Source: Diatrype stigma
Taxonomy: Eukaryota; Ascomycota; Sordariomycetes; Xylariales; Diatrypaceae
Length of the DNA stretch: 64,000 bases
Reading direction: 5' to 3'
Assembly (NCBI GenBank): GCA_022225965.2
Contig: JAKJXP020000015.1
Location: 1 to 64,000, forward strand
Below the pieces are notes generated by a model, which was not told the origin of the DNA, made no database searches, and saw only the letters and a list, made by a program, of their open reading frames with translations. The translations under genes and the position numbers were made by a program. Each line of letters starts with the position of its first letter. Positions within the stretch are counted from its first letter, which is position 1. Below, in pieces: positions 45,925 through 58,400 of the stretch.

Positions 45925-48592
45925 AGGATGATCGGCCGGCAAGAGAAGGGGAAGGACGGGACGAGATGGGATGAGATGGAGAAATTGCCCTGAAAGGGTT
46001 GATTGGAAGTCAAGTACGGAGCTTTGTGTATACCTCGTTCTGTAGATACGGCATGCCCTGGTTATAGATGTGGGACTATCCCATAATATACTGATGATAC
46101 CCCTGATTTCCCGCTTATTTGGGTCTTCAGCATTACGGCCATGTTTATATATATATATATATATATATCATGGCCTTCCATAATAGTTTGCAGATGAGCG
46201 ATTATCAACTTATCGTTTCTCTCGTTCCACGAGCGCTATAGTAATACATAACCGCCAGGAGTATATTTAACAGGTGCAACGATTCGATATGAGTAGATGG
46301 TCATACTTGTTATCGTGCTCACTGTGAGTGTAAGCAATGCCAATTTTGCAATACATTCCAGCATATAACCAGATATTATACGAGTGACTCAGCTTGTCAC
46401 ATGGGTCTTAAGTATACCGTTTATGCCATTGGGCGTATATTGTAAGATATGCGTAAGTTTGTTCATAGATTAAGCACATAATATTGAGATATGTGTGAAC
46501 AGCTTCACACAGATCCCTAACACGTAGATACAGATAGCCAGATATAATGAAGACTCACGACCAGGCCTGCTCACGACTTTTTATCAATCGAAAACCAGGG
46601 AGGCGTGTTTTGAGTAGCATCTTGGGTATGTACGCCAAGCAGTATTATATGTATCCTTTATATAGTTGCGCAGCCACAAGCAGTTATTCAAACCTGTTAT
46701 GAAACCCCCCAGGAACAAGTCCATTGAAATTGGGTTTACTATTCACATATGAACCTGCTTGTTCATACAGGTGCCAATTTGTGTGCAGGTACAGAGCAGG
46801 TTATAGGGATCCTTGGGATACTTGCTATAGATGCACCATTGCGGGCTTCTACTTCTATATAAGGAGTCATTCCTTCCCCTATAGCTTGCATAGGCTCAAG
46901 ATATATTCTAGGTCCTTCTTATTCTCTACTTAGCAGCTGCTCTATCACTCCGGGCACAAAGCTTCTGACAGCAGGTGCCATGCAAGCACCACTTCAATTC
47001 AAACAGCTAAGAAGGACCCCTTCAGATACCTGGCCTGAGGACATAGACATGGAAGATACATCATCGATTTCCATCAATCTGGGCCTCAATCTAACAACAT
47101 CCCATACCAAAAATAACCGCTAGCAGTCCGGTCAATGAGAAACCTGTCAGCACCCGCATCACACCCCTCCTAGTACCAGTAGAGGATGTAGAGAACGAAG
47201 GAGAGCCGGTCGCAGCATCGACACCGAAGACGAGCGTCCCGAAAGCAGACCCTGCTGCTCCCCTCGCCACACCCACACTAGTCACGGTGTGGTGACTCGA
47301 GCTTGCAAAGACATAATGCAAGTTGACGCCCCTCATAGAACTGATGGCTGGACTTTATACGTCCAAGGTAAGTTCGATTAATATTGGACATTCACCTCGA
47401 CCGAGGGACTATGCAACCTATGTCACCCGGTACGATTTGATTATTCGAATTCTGATTTTCTTGTGACTGTCCTGTCTAGGATTTAGGCAACAGGAAGCTC
47501 ACATATCGGAATCTCGAAAAGAATCTAAAGCCCGCTTCCTAGCTATCAACCATGCCTACAGACACACGAAAAGTTCGGCGACCAACCTGTATTGCCACAG
47601 GCACGTACTACCTGCCTATTACATACCTACATATATCCTATACCACCCACCTAGCTTTAGCTCTTTACAACAACAACAACAACAACAACAACAACGAAAA
47701 TTTACTGATTAGCTTTTGCTGCGTACTAGTCCCAACAACTTACAACTGCAACTGAAGCCCCGAATTCCCCCATTTGCAATGGCCTAGAGCCGTAATACAA
47801 CCCTTGCCATGGTGAAACTTGAAGGCAAGTTTCCACATGCGAGGGCTTTCAGGAGAATGGTATCCACATGATCTTGGTGTCAAAGTGTTTTGCAGACCGG
47901 TGTAGTGGGAACAGCAGCTAGGTTGAGGGAGGAACAACCCCCACTAGTATATATATAGCATCCATATGAGCCCCTATTTACCCCTTAGCACATTATCCCC
48001 TGGCATGCATAGCAACATAACAACTTCACATCTGGGACGCTCATGGCCAGAATCCATGGGACCTCGGTACCAGTGGATGTTCTTCTGGTGGCAACCCGAG
48101 CGAGAGACCGCGGCCGACTCTTGCAATGATACACTCTATCCGAAAGCCTGAACGGAAGGAAACGGCAGTCTAGCTCATTACACTTATGATAGAGTCGATC
48201 TAGATTAGAATCCGAATAATCAAAACCATGCCGGGCGATAAGGCTGAAGTAATTCCTCGAGAATCGTGAATAACCACGACTAATCGGACCTGCATAATGT
48301 AGCACTGAATTTCAGTGGCGTAAACACTGGGTTCATTGTTAGAACAAAATTGCTGGGTTGCAGATCTTGCATATTAATGGATCGCATTGCTCCATTTATA
48401 ACCAAGTCCGCTGAAGCCTATGTATCTTATTATGACTAATCTACGTTTCCAAAGCCCCTTTTCGATTCCCTGGCCTTCCAGGCGAAGACGAAGTGTTGTT
48501 AACAAGCACCCGGCTACCCTGCCTGCCCCTCTACAACCTCCGAGCGGTCACGGCATCCTAGACACGACTGTCCGGCCGGCTGCTTAGACACC
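45925..48592. other. Gene-poor stretch with simple repeats
   Basis: Contains a TA run (46,146-46,168), nine CAA units (47,668-47,694) and a possible gene fragment at 47,091-47,300. Otherwise no supported gene. Confidence 0.5.
47091..47300 (-). pseudogene. Possible GPI-protein C-terminal fragment
   Basis: On the minus strand a frame ending at TAG 47,091-47,093 reads an S/T/G-rich stretch (SPSFSTSSTGTRR) followed by a hydrophobic end (MRVLTGFSLTGLLAVIF), the layout of a GPI-anchor signal. An AG acceptor lies near 47,300, but no matching upstream exon was found, so it is either the tail of an unresolved gene or a remnant. Confidence 0.22.
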
Positions 48593-48999
48593 TTACTGGC
48601 CGCACACCTTGTCGACCGCCTGGCCGGCGCAGTTGGACCCGCCGTGCTGCCAGCACATGGAGTCGTTGTAGTTGACGGCCGTGTAGACGCTGTTGAAGCA
48701 CTGCTCCTGGTTCGACGAGGTTTCGCACAGGTGGTAGCACCGGGCGCACGTGTCGGCGTAGCCGCCGGCTTGGGACTCGCAGACCGTCAGGTCCGGCGTG
48801 CCGGCAGGGGCCGGGGCCGTGCTGGTGCTGGAGGACTGTGCGGTCCGTGTTAGTGACTAGGTAGGTAGCGCGCGATCCTGGGTACACGATGCGTGTGTAC
48901 CAGGTAGGTGTAAGTGGAAACTAAGGACGTGTAAGTACTTACCTGAGCCAGAGCCATGGCGGGCAGCGCCAGAGCGGCGAGGACGGGGGTGAACTTCAT
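48593..48999 (-). CDS. Small secreted cysteine-rich protein, effector-like
   Basis: Two exons (48999-48943 and 48835-48593) flank a 107-bp intron with GTAAGT donor and ACAG acceptor; together 99 residues. Exon 1 is exactly a signal peptide (MKFTPVLAALALPAMALAQ, cleavage after ALA), a common layout in fungal secreted proteins. The mature part starts with an S/T/A/P linker, then has eight cysteines (VCES, TCAR, RCYH, LCET, QCFN, MCWQ, NCAG, VCGQ), an even number suited to four disulfides. No known domain is recognised; the size, Cys density and signal fit candidate effectors or surface proteins, not a defined toxin. It ends KVCGQ. The neighbouring GPI esterase and arabinanase are also extracellular. 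Confidence 0.85.
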
Positions 49000-50080
49000 G
49001 GTGACGGAGAGTGGACGGGTATATACAGTTGACGAGCTGTGAGTAGGCCGATGTTCGGATCTGATTAGATGAGAACTGACTGAGGCTACTGGACTGGTTT
49101 CAGCAGCGATGTTCAGAAGAGAATGGCGCTGGTAGAGGGCGAGATTTATACTTCGAACCCCCCGTCCAAGTAGACCCCTATCTGGCGTCCAGGACCATAT
49201 AATGCACCGCAACGATGAGTGCACGATGCTGTTTTGTCTTGCCGTGCCGCCCTGTTGCCTAGTGCCTAACCGTCTTAGGGCGGGAAATCTGCTGGCCCTC
49301 ATTTCCCTGGCAGGCCCCGACATGGGGGTCCCTTGACCTTGATACCTAAGTGCCTTCCTTCATGCGCGCGGGACAGTTGTTGAGCTTCAAGGCAGCTGTC
49401 AAGGCAACAGCCATGTTTGGGAAACCTGGAAACCCGATGCTCAGTTCGCAGGTTGCCAAGTCCCGGTCACTTACTTACACTAACAATTGCAAGGCTCCAC
49501 TTTCCTGTTGTGGTAATCAGCCACGAGGGAGTTATTAGCTACGGAACTGTTTTATGTGTTCTTATAGGTTATAACTACCAACCTTGGAGTCATAGGCAGA
49601 ATGGAGGTTTTGAATATATACTTGCAATGAAGGCATGATTGTGGCGACCAGGGTTCTGTATTACTGTTGGGTTTATTGGGATGCGATCCCTACACATCAT
49701 ACGGTAAGTACATCGACTGTCCATGCATCCATCTGTAAACTGCGCAAGTCCTTTCGTTGCTAATGCCAAGGGATGAGAAACCAATGGAATCACCGAATTG
49801 CCTTAGGAGAAAAGCGAGACGGTCACGTGAACAGGCGTCGCGACTTTGAGACTTGTGATGTCAGACGCGGGGCACGACGCGCCCTCCGATTTACATCTCG
49901 GACAATTGTATGAGTCAATCATAGCGAGGTTACATCCAACTATATTAATGAATCAATACATACCTAGGTAATAGAACTTTCATTCTCCTACCAACAAAAG
50001 AATCATATATACACTCATCAGACTCATACTCGGCATCCGCTACAAGTCTCCAGACTAATAATTATACCACCACCGTAACC

Positions 50081-50664
50081 ATGGCCGTGGGGCAGAACCG
50101 CAAGCGCCCGGCGCCAGACAGCTGCACCGCAATCACGGACAGCAAGCCGGCCCCAAAACTCGCCAAGCTCAGTGACTCCGGGGCGGCGACAGCACCTGGG
50201 GAGGAAGACATGCCAGCCCAGCAACTCGAGCGCATCGCCGCCTCCTCGCGGACGCCCTTCGAGAAGCGCGTGCTTTCGCTGCTCTGCCAGATCCCGCGGG
50301 GCCGCGTGTCGACGTACGGCCTGCTGTCGGCGCACCTGGGCTCGTCGCCCCGCGCCGTCGGGGGCGCGCTGCGTCGGAACCCGTTCGCGCCGCTCGGTAG
50401 GTAGTATAGTGTGGCCTTTCCCCTCCTTTCCCTCCACTATCCCACCCCTTTTTAGCGAAAGAGAAGCTAACTCGACCTACTGCAGTGCCGTGCCACCGCG
50501 TCGTGGCGGCAGGCGGCGCGCTCGGTGGGTTCAAGGGCCAGTGGCCAGTGGACGGGGAGGGCATCACGCTCGATGAGAAGAAGAAGCTGCTGAGGGCCGA
50601 GGGCGTCCGGTTCGATGTCAAGGGCACGAAGGTGTTGGGGACGCCGTGGGGTGGGTTTGAATGA
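50081..50664 (+). CDS. MGT1: Methylated-DNA-protein cysteine methyltransferase (MGMT)
   Basis: Two exons (50081-50396 and 50486-50664, 89-bp intron) give 164 residues. The DNA-binding/active-site domain starts near 65 (TPFEKRVLSLLCQIPRGRVSTYG), contains the helix-turn-helix with the nucleotide-flipping Arg in SSPRAVGGALRRNP, and is completed by splicing to VPCHRVV, whose Cys108 accepts the alkyl group from O6-alkylguanine. GGFKGQWPVDGEGITLDEKKKLLRAEGVRF is the typical C-terminal part. The N-terminal ~60 residues are a basic, low-complexity extension rather than the N-terminal domain of bacterial Ada/Ogt, and may hold a nuclear localisation signal (NRKRPAP). The presence of PCHR rather than PWHR makes it a repair enzyme, not an alkyltransferase-like protein. 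Confidence 0.92.
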
Positions 50665-51113
50665 GTAGGTGAGGTGAATACGGTAGGTGCGGGGGCGGGC
50701 TTTGTGTCATGCTGTGTTATGTTGATTGATGTAAGCACTATAGATATGACGCAGCTGTCGGGAAGTGCGAGTCACTGCGGGACACAACAGTTTGATTCAT
50801 GGTGTTTGCGGCGGGAAGGTGGGCTTAGTTAGTGTGTGTATCACGCAAGGCGTTCTGGACTGCTTTTGAGTACCTAGCTAGGTAAACGATACGAGAGTGT
50901 TCATGATTTCTGCCAAGCAGGCCCGATGGTTGACAGTCAAAGGGACCTCATAATCATACAGCTTGACTTGTGCACACTAATATTATGTCTTTCATTGACT
51001 TTATAAATTGGCGAATGTCCTCTTGCAACACCCTTCTCTTCTACATCCGTTACCCCCGCAAACCCTATTAAATACTACGCCGACACCGAACCACCCAAGA
51101 TCTAGTCTATAAG

Positions 51114-51305
51114 ATGTGTACACAGGGTTATATATACTACTGCGAATGCCAGCACCTCTATGGCCCAACCCACCTGGCCTGTCGCGCCATCGGTGAATGC
51201 GATGGTGCCCGTTCCGATGGTGTAGACTTCACTGGCAAGAGGAACTGGGAGGCGTTCATCGAGGCTCCTGGATCCTGTCCGGCGTGTTCCACCGCGCCGC
51301 AATGA
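51114..51305 (+). CDS. 63-residue Cys/His mini-protein
   Basis: Open frame from ATG 51114 with seven cysteines and one His: MCTQ, YYCECQH, LACRAIGEC and GSCPAC. No signal peptide; the spacing suggests one or two zinc knuckles. Short proteins of this Cys pattern (C-x-C-x-H ... C-x2-C) recur in Pezizomycotina as uncharacterised small proteins. It converges with the esterase gene. The alternative is a chance frame; the Cys pattern and the ATG position favour a gene, without homology support. Confidence 0.5.
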   Translation: MCTQGYIYYCECQHLYGPTHLACRAIGECDGARSDGVDFTGKRNWEAFIEAPGSCPACSTAPQ

Positions 51306-51391
51306 AGTGTGGGGTGGAGGTAGATTTGGGAGAGTGCTGCTTTGGTCTCACCAGAGGGACCAGATCCCACATGTGTTGTCTATCATAGCCC

Positions 51392-52864
51392 TTATAATAG
51401 ACCCCAGACCAAGCCAAAAAGCGCAACAACCAGCTGCCCTGTCGTGCCGAGTGGGATAGACATAGCTGCTCCCTCATCACCAGTGCTCGTTGGGGACTCG
51501 GTTGTGGAGCCCGTGGGCGACGATGTAGAGGATGACGTCGGCGTAGCAGTTGGTGTTGATGATGTTGTGTTGTCCCTAGATAATTCATGCGTCAGTAAAT
51601 TGTACTCCACCGACTACGACTAAACTAAACCGATCGGACTCCCGCCCCTCTCTTCTGGGAGAAGATCCTTCGCCCCTCTACTGTTGCAGGCTCTATGAAG
51701 TCAAATAAAATCGAGAACAAGTAAAACTTACGGTAGGGTGTAGTTGCGGAAGAAGTCCATGATGATGCTGCTCGCGTTGAAGCTCGCCGGGCCCGAGCCG
51801 TGCTCGATGTTGTCCGAGTTCGGGAACGTCGCCGGCCAGTCGTGATTGACGTGGTCGCCATCGTAGATGAAGGTGACGAGCCCCCGGTCGTCGTCGCCCT
51901 TGGCGTACACCGACACGGTCGCCTGGCTGGACAGGTTGCGCACCTCGGCGGGCTCGGCGTCGAGGCCGTCGCGGCCCACCCAGCCGGCGACCCAGTGCTG
52001 CACGGCCGGCAGGCAGTAGCCGCGGCGCTCGCCGCCGTCGTAGAAGATGGTGGTGTCGTTGCCGCCGTGGAAGGCCAGCAGCGGGATGCGGTCGCGCTGG
52101 GGCTCGCAGGGCCGCAGCGCCACGGTCGCGGGGTCCGCGCACACGTCGTCGCCCACGACGTCGGGCGGGACGTAGTAGGCGCCGGAGACGGCGGCGAAGG
52201 CGGCGAAGCGCGAGGCCGACCGCGGGTCGCAGGCGAGGACCTGGCCCGAGAAGCCGCCGCCCTGGGACTTGCCGCTGGCGTAGACGCGCGCGAGGTCGAC
52301 GCAGAGCCGGTCGCCGGCGACCTCGTCGAGCACGGCCAGGACGTAGGCGACGTCGTCGGTGGCGCTGCTCAGCCCCGGGTAGCCCTCCCAGAAGCGGTCG
52401 TCCTCGGTCGACCCCGTCGACTGCACGTACACGACCGCGTGGTCCGTGTTGAACCCGTACTCGGCGCCCGCGTCCGACAGCCGGTCCAGCTCCGACTGCC
52501 ACCACGCCGTCCGCCCCGCCCCGTGCATCGACACGATCAGCGGCGTCGGCGTGTTCCCCGTCGCGTCGTACGACGGCGGCACCCAGAGCATGTACGGGCG
52601 CCCGCCGTTGCCGTCGTCGTCCGGGGACGTCGGAAGCGTGAAGTTCGTCCGGCTGTTGGGGACTAGCGATTTGGTTGTGTCTGTGCTAGACTTTCCGCAC
52701 CTGGGGCTGGGCCGCTGTCCGCTGTCGCTTCTGGCACTGCTCCTGATATCCCCATTGCTTCTGCTGTTGCTGCTGCTGCTAGATAGCGCAGCAAGTGCCG
52801 TGCTCGGGCATAGCAGGGAGAGCAGGAGGAGCGACGACAGGCTGGCAGTTGAGCGCATCGTCAT
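51392..52864 (-). CDS. GPI-anchored CE1/PHB-depolymerase-like esterase
   Basis: Exons 52864-51732 and 51575-51392 around a 156-bp intron give 438 residues. A signal peptide (residues 1-26, SSLLLLSLLCPSTALA) is followed by a Ser-rich linker. The alpha/beta-hydrolase core carries the nucleophile Ser200 in GKSQGGG, Asp270 in FHGGNDTT and His338/341 in YDGDHVNHDW; WVPPSYD, SMHGAGRTAWWQ and PGLSSATDDVAYV match secreted feruloyl/acetylxylan-esterase or PHB-depolymerase-like enzymes. Exon 2 is a T/S/P-rich stalk ending in a hydrophobic tail (QLVVALFGLVWGLL), a GPI-attachment signal, so the enzyme probably sits on the cell surface. The tail is visible only after splicing. Expected substrate is a plant cell-wall ester, unproven. 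The DNA is much more GC-rich than its flanks. Confidence 0.87.
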
Positions 52865-55461
52865 CGTCGTCTTTGTCGTTATCGTTATCGTGGCGTTGCG
52901 TTGCGTTGCTGACAGGGGAACCGCTAACTAGCTATGATCCTGGGTAGAAAGCACATCCGCATGCCTAACTATCTACTCGACCTTGGAAGCACAACGTCGT
53001 CCATCGGCTTCGAAGCTTGGCAGAGCGACAGTCCCCTCATCTTATACATCACGGTCTGGTCTGCGCCCGAACCATACAGAAGTTGGTGCCGACGAACCGA
53101 ACTTTGCTGGTTAGCGTGTAAGGTACGTATGGCGTCTAGCTTGACTTGTGCCAGACAGGCTAGACCCCCGAATTACGATTCTACATTGTAGTGAGGGCTC
53201 ACGCGGGCGAGCGTTGTCTTGCTTTGTCGTCCCGCCGCAGAACGTGCCGCCTAGTTCCAGGTTCAGATCCCTCTTTGGATGCCTGTTCGAGCTTAGGCCG
53301 CGGTAGGAATGGCTAGGGACTCCAAGGAAGAGGGTCAGAAGCATGGCTGTCCGGGGTAGGGATTGGGGATGCCGGGTAGCGAGCTTGCCATTTCCGTCCC
53401 TGGTCCGCCTCTAAACCTTCGGCTACTCCAACCTGAACTACCAATGTATGTAGTATAATATGTGTAGGTAGGAGAGCAGCAACACCAGCAGCAAGAGCGA
53501 GAACGAGGAAAGGGGAGGAAGGATTCGGGGTAGTTCCCGCGAGAAAATCCGAGTGCCGCTCTGTTGATCAAGGAATGACTAACCCTGATGCCTGAATTCA
53601 TGTAAGGCGAAACGGGCCGAAGGAGATATAAAAAGACGTTTCGATACTTGAGAAACACTTGAGTTGTGGTATAGGATATGGTGATTGTCTATATGATTAC
53701 AATTTCTCGCTTCGTAACTTGCGAGTAGCTGTCATGGTTCCTTACGGCTAGCACTAATCCAAGCATTCACATGTACTATGTATAGAAAGCTTCTCGGATG
53801 GCGTCAGAATGCATTAAAGCCTCTCTCTACCGGCGCGAGAGGGCCCATGTGCCTATGTTATTAATGAGAGCGATGACCTAACCAAGAAAATGAGACGTAC
53901 AAGTCTGACGTAACATCACCTAATGCTAGAGGCTGCGAACGTGTGTCGCCTACCAGTTACCTCTCAGAAGATCAGAACTGCAGCGAAATATGAGAGGCCA
54001 AGCTGATCACTGATCAGATCACCTTGCCACTCACTGCCTGCTTTTTCCTGCACGTCAGAGGGGATGAGAGGTAGGGAGCGGAGAGCAGGGAGCGAAGAGC
54101 AGGGAGCTCCCAGGCTCGGCACTTCGGGCTGAAGATTGTAGCAGGCAGGGCCAATATCGAACGAAGGAATGACAGCTGGGGACATATCCGTAGCTAACTG
54201 CTAGTCGCACGCGTCCCCCAACCAAAGGGTGGATTCAGGTGGTGGTAACAAGCTTCGCTGATCATGCCTGTATTGCGGGGTTCCAGGGTCTGGCCAGGGT
54301 TCACGAGAGGCACGGCCTTTTGGAGTCTGTTCCATCTGGAGTGGGACTCTGGAAGAGGCACAGCAGTGGGTGGGTTATCGTCCGCGTAACGAGCGAGGGG
54401 AGAGGGCAATGTTGCCCCAAAGCGCACAACCAGCTCCTGGATTGATTCGTCACTTAAGTACATAGTTATACGCGCGTGCTACTGATCCTGTTTGGAAACC
54501 CTCTTATTGTCATTGGCTCCCTAACCGGGCCACTTTAACTAGAGGTTGTTTTACTATAAACATCACGAAACCAGGTTTCTTCTAACTAAGCATTACAGGC
54601 AGAGGTCGTATGGTGCAACACCTTCTGGTTTTCCATGCCACCTTGTTTTTGGCCGAATTTGTCCGAAACGCAACACAACCATAGATTATATGGTTCGCCC
54701 GCCAGATCATTTGCCAAGAGCGGTGAACCACCTCAAGGGAGAACACGATAGATCCAGTATTAGCTTACTGTCCTCCATGGCCCTTCCACTTCCACCATCT
54801 ACATGTGCCTCAGAGTGATCCATAAATCTTGTCCGTCTTGACCGTCTGACAAAACGAAAATGGGTGCTCGGGACAGCAGCTATGATCTAAGCCCATCCCT
54901 GTTCATTGACAATCAAGCGTCAGCAGACCAATTATGGTCACTTCGAAGGAGGATGGCCTCCACCTTGCTGACATGATGTAGGAACGATAAAGCCAGCTAA
55001 GGGGTTGTGCTTTTTGAACAGTGAACACGAAGTTATCAATTGACTCAGATCCTTTGAGAGTGAATCAAACTGGTGCTTCTGGAATGACATTGGGGGATTC
55101 GCGAGTTGAGCTGTTAGACCGAATCGCGGGTTTTCAAGCTACAAATTAAAGAAAGAAATGAAGAAGAAAAAAGGGAAGAGGAAGAAAAGGAAATGGGGTA
55201 TAGTTGAAAGGATCCTTAGTGAACTGCAAGACGACCAAGTCTGAATTGAAGAAAGGACCAAAAGACAGAGGACCAGAAGACAGAAAAAGCCGAGACCATG
55301 CAGAGAACGCCGTAGAAATGAAACCGGTAGGATGGGATGAGCACGAACGGTCTCCAGTTTAGACCCTCATCTTTATGGGATGGAGATGAGGCTCATCTGT
55401 CAGGGGGTGGGGGCCCAGAGCCGCGTGCGCCATGTTGTAAGCATTCGGATAGATAGGCACC
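52865..55461. other. Gene-free stretch
   Basis: No supported gene. A purine-rich run (about 55,150-55,200) lies in the 3' flank of the gene on the minus strand. AGGGAGCGGAGAGC-type short repeats occur near 54,070-54,105. Confidence 0.5.
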
Positions 55462-58400
55462 TCAGAAGAATGATGGCTTCGTAAGGACCCGGTATTCCAC
55501 GTAGTCCTCTCCGTCGATGCTGATGATGGTCCCCTGACTGACGAGCTTACCCTCGAAGGGACCGCCTCTCTTTCGCTCATACTTGATGCCAGCGTGTATC
55601 TTGACGTTGTCGTTGTTGGGGCCCTGCCGACTGATCTCCTGCGCTTGCCAGACCTTGTCCATCCTCTGCAGATGGTCGTTGAAGTCGCGTCGAATCTCGT
55701 GGCTTGGGACCGTGTTCAGCGCTGCGGCGCGTCTGGTAGCAAATCGGTCGTCCCGGACTTGGTTCAGTTCCATCCGATCGATGGTGCGACTTACGAGGGT
55801 TCTCTCACGTTCATGATCAATGCTGCTGCTTCTACTATCAAGTCGACGGCCGGCTTCCGGAAGAGCATGTCGAGAAGAACGACCATCAGGCTGCGGAACA
55901 ACCCGTCGTTCATCTTGAGGTTCTTGGCCTCTGATCTCCTGTGCTCCAGCCTCCTGTGCTCGAGCATCGTGCACTCTAATCTCCTGCGCTCTGGTCTCTT
56001 GGCCTCCAACCTCTTGACTTCTAAGCTCCGGCTTTGGAGTCTCTGGTTTTCCCTCTCGGTCGAGGGAACTGATGGAGTGGCGAGGGGTCGAATTGTTGAC
56101 CGCGACATGTTTAGCAATCGCAGATGCACGTCGTTGAGCCTCATAAACGGCCTGGGTCTCATTGGCAATTCGCGTCTCGTCAGTCTCACCAGCATCTATC
56201 TGACTCTGGCGAACGCGTACGTATTCCTTCATCTCCGGTCTAGTCAGATTTTGGAGATGAGCCAGAAACTTAACTTCTTCGTAGTTGATCCATAAGGCCC
56301 CTGCGCCGGTAGGAAAGTTGCCATCGTTATGGGGTCGCCCGTCCATCGTTTCCCGCATAAGTTTCACACGAAACATGTCATTAGCACCGAGGACACCAAA
56401 GACGGCATGTTTCTCGCTGTCAGCTGAGGAGTTGGATTTCGTCCAGCAACCAAGCAAGATGCGAGTTGGTCTCTTGCCATGGAGAGGCGACACACCTCGG
56501 GGCTGCTGGTGCTGTGGAAGCGGTGGTGGCACTTGCTGGGGGTGGGGGGTGGTCGAACCGCTGTGGCCAGTCGGACCAGTTCCGTTAGTTCGGCGTCGCT
56601 TCTCGGGGCGACTGGACTGTAGATGTTCGGGGAGGTCCTTTCCCCAAGCGGTGCAGGGCTGCAGGTTAACTTCAGTGGGTGGGTTGGCGACAAGTCGGCG
56701 CTTCGCCTCATCAACTGCGGCAAGTTGGGCTTCCTTCACATCCGGTGACTCATCGCCTTTCTCGGTATCGGACAGGATCTTGACGTATTCTTTGACTTCG
56801 TGGTGATTCAAGCCAACCAAGTGATCCTCGAAGACGACTCGCTCAAACGTAACCCAGCTGCCACCTGGGCCGGGCGGGATCGGGTAGATCCTGGTGTTGA
56901 TAGCGTCTCCCGTACGTGTATGACACTGGATGCGAGTTCGCAGACGATCGCGCACGTCCATAAAACCAATAACAGCGTGCTTGCCTCTCTCGTCGGGCAC
57001 ATGAGAATCCCGCCAGTACCCAAGAGTTATGCCCTTGACATGTGCGGAGCCATGCCGTTTTTGTGTTGGAGGTAAAGAGCCGTTATCATCACCATCCTTC
57101 AGCGCATCAACTTCCATCTTATCCTCGCCCAAATCGTTATAGATGGTAGAACGCTTGCGCTTGGGATAGTGTGAGACTGGCTTGTCGTCATTGTCAGTCT
57201 CAGCCATTTCCTCATCGCCACCATCGGATCGAGCATGTTTATGGCCATTGACGTGGGTGCCAACAATTATTTCGTCGCCCAACATGTCCGGATTGACGCT
57301 CGAGACTGAACTAGAGTCAGAAGCAGGGCTAAGCTCAATCTCATTAAGAGTGTCTGCCTCAGGGGCGGTAGGCTGAGGACCTTTTTGGATGGATGTAGCG
57401 GCTGGGGTGGAACTAGGTTTGTGTGTTAGCAACCATTTGCGCCGCACACAGCATGGAATGTATGAAACGTGATTAGAGGAAGAGGGAGAGACATGAACTA
57501 GGGTCATCTGTAGTCACTAGATCCATCTTCTGCCCAAGGTTTCCTCCGTGGAGAGCATACATCTCCATGGTACCTTGGCTAGTTTTACAAGGATGAGGGA
57601 GGTAGAGGGTATAACTAGGGCTTGACCTCCAATCCAGGGCTTAGTTGAACCCAGACAGTAGGTTTTCATAACTCTCTCCATTTTGTCTCAGAATATTAGG
57701 ACAGCTGCCACTTGACAGATAGGTCTCCGTGCCTGAGTAAAGGGGGGCTGGCTGATGGCCTGTGGTTATTAGGGGAATGGGGAGGATGAAAGAGCAGAAG
57801 CCGTGTATCTACGGGTTAGTGAGAAGGGTCGGGTAGTATCAGGTTACGCTCAAGGGTAGAGGGGTTAAGGTAAGAATTGACCATGTGTAGTAGAGATAAG
57901 TCGTGGTTGAGTCGACGTGGGATGGGAATATAAATGGGGAGTTCCAGTCTTGGTATGAAGCAGTGTTCTTACCGACCGAAACGGAGACGAAGCCCATATT
58001 GCGCTTCGGTGTTCCTGCTCATCATGGCCAAGGGTTGAGCCTCCAGAGACAAGAGGCTTTGGGTAGTCGGCATAGAATTTGAAAATGATTTAAATCAAGC
58101 AGGGAAACTTGGCTTGGGATTGGCAAGGAGTTGGCAGCCCAACTGCCAAGTAGCCACAAGACTCTGACTGAATGGGCCGGTGACCAGATGGGTATGGGGG
58201 AATCAAATCGGCCATTTGTTAGATGACTGAAGTGCACGACCACCTGGAAGATATATGAAGAATGGTCGTTATTGTGCAATTGTGCAGGCTCGTAGTCAGC
58301 AGCATCAGTGCCAATGACATTCGTAAATAGTGGGCTTGCTGACCTCACTTGCACCAGCAAGGTGCAGAAGAACGATTGATGATGATAGAAAAACTCGCTC

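Noticed and set aside
44969..45942. Alternative frames across the RS-rich HUB1 gene
   Set aside because: Low-complexity shadows of arginine/aspartate repeats; only the chosen frame contains the ubiquitin-like domain.
51693..52666. Long overlapping frames on both strands inside the esterase gene
   Set aside because: Arg/Ala/Gly-rich products typical of shadow frames in GC-rich DNA; the esterase frame carries the catalytic motifs.
53240..53290. tRNA-like B-box GGTTCAGATCC
   Set aside because: No matching acceptor stem, anticodon arm or A-box upstream.
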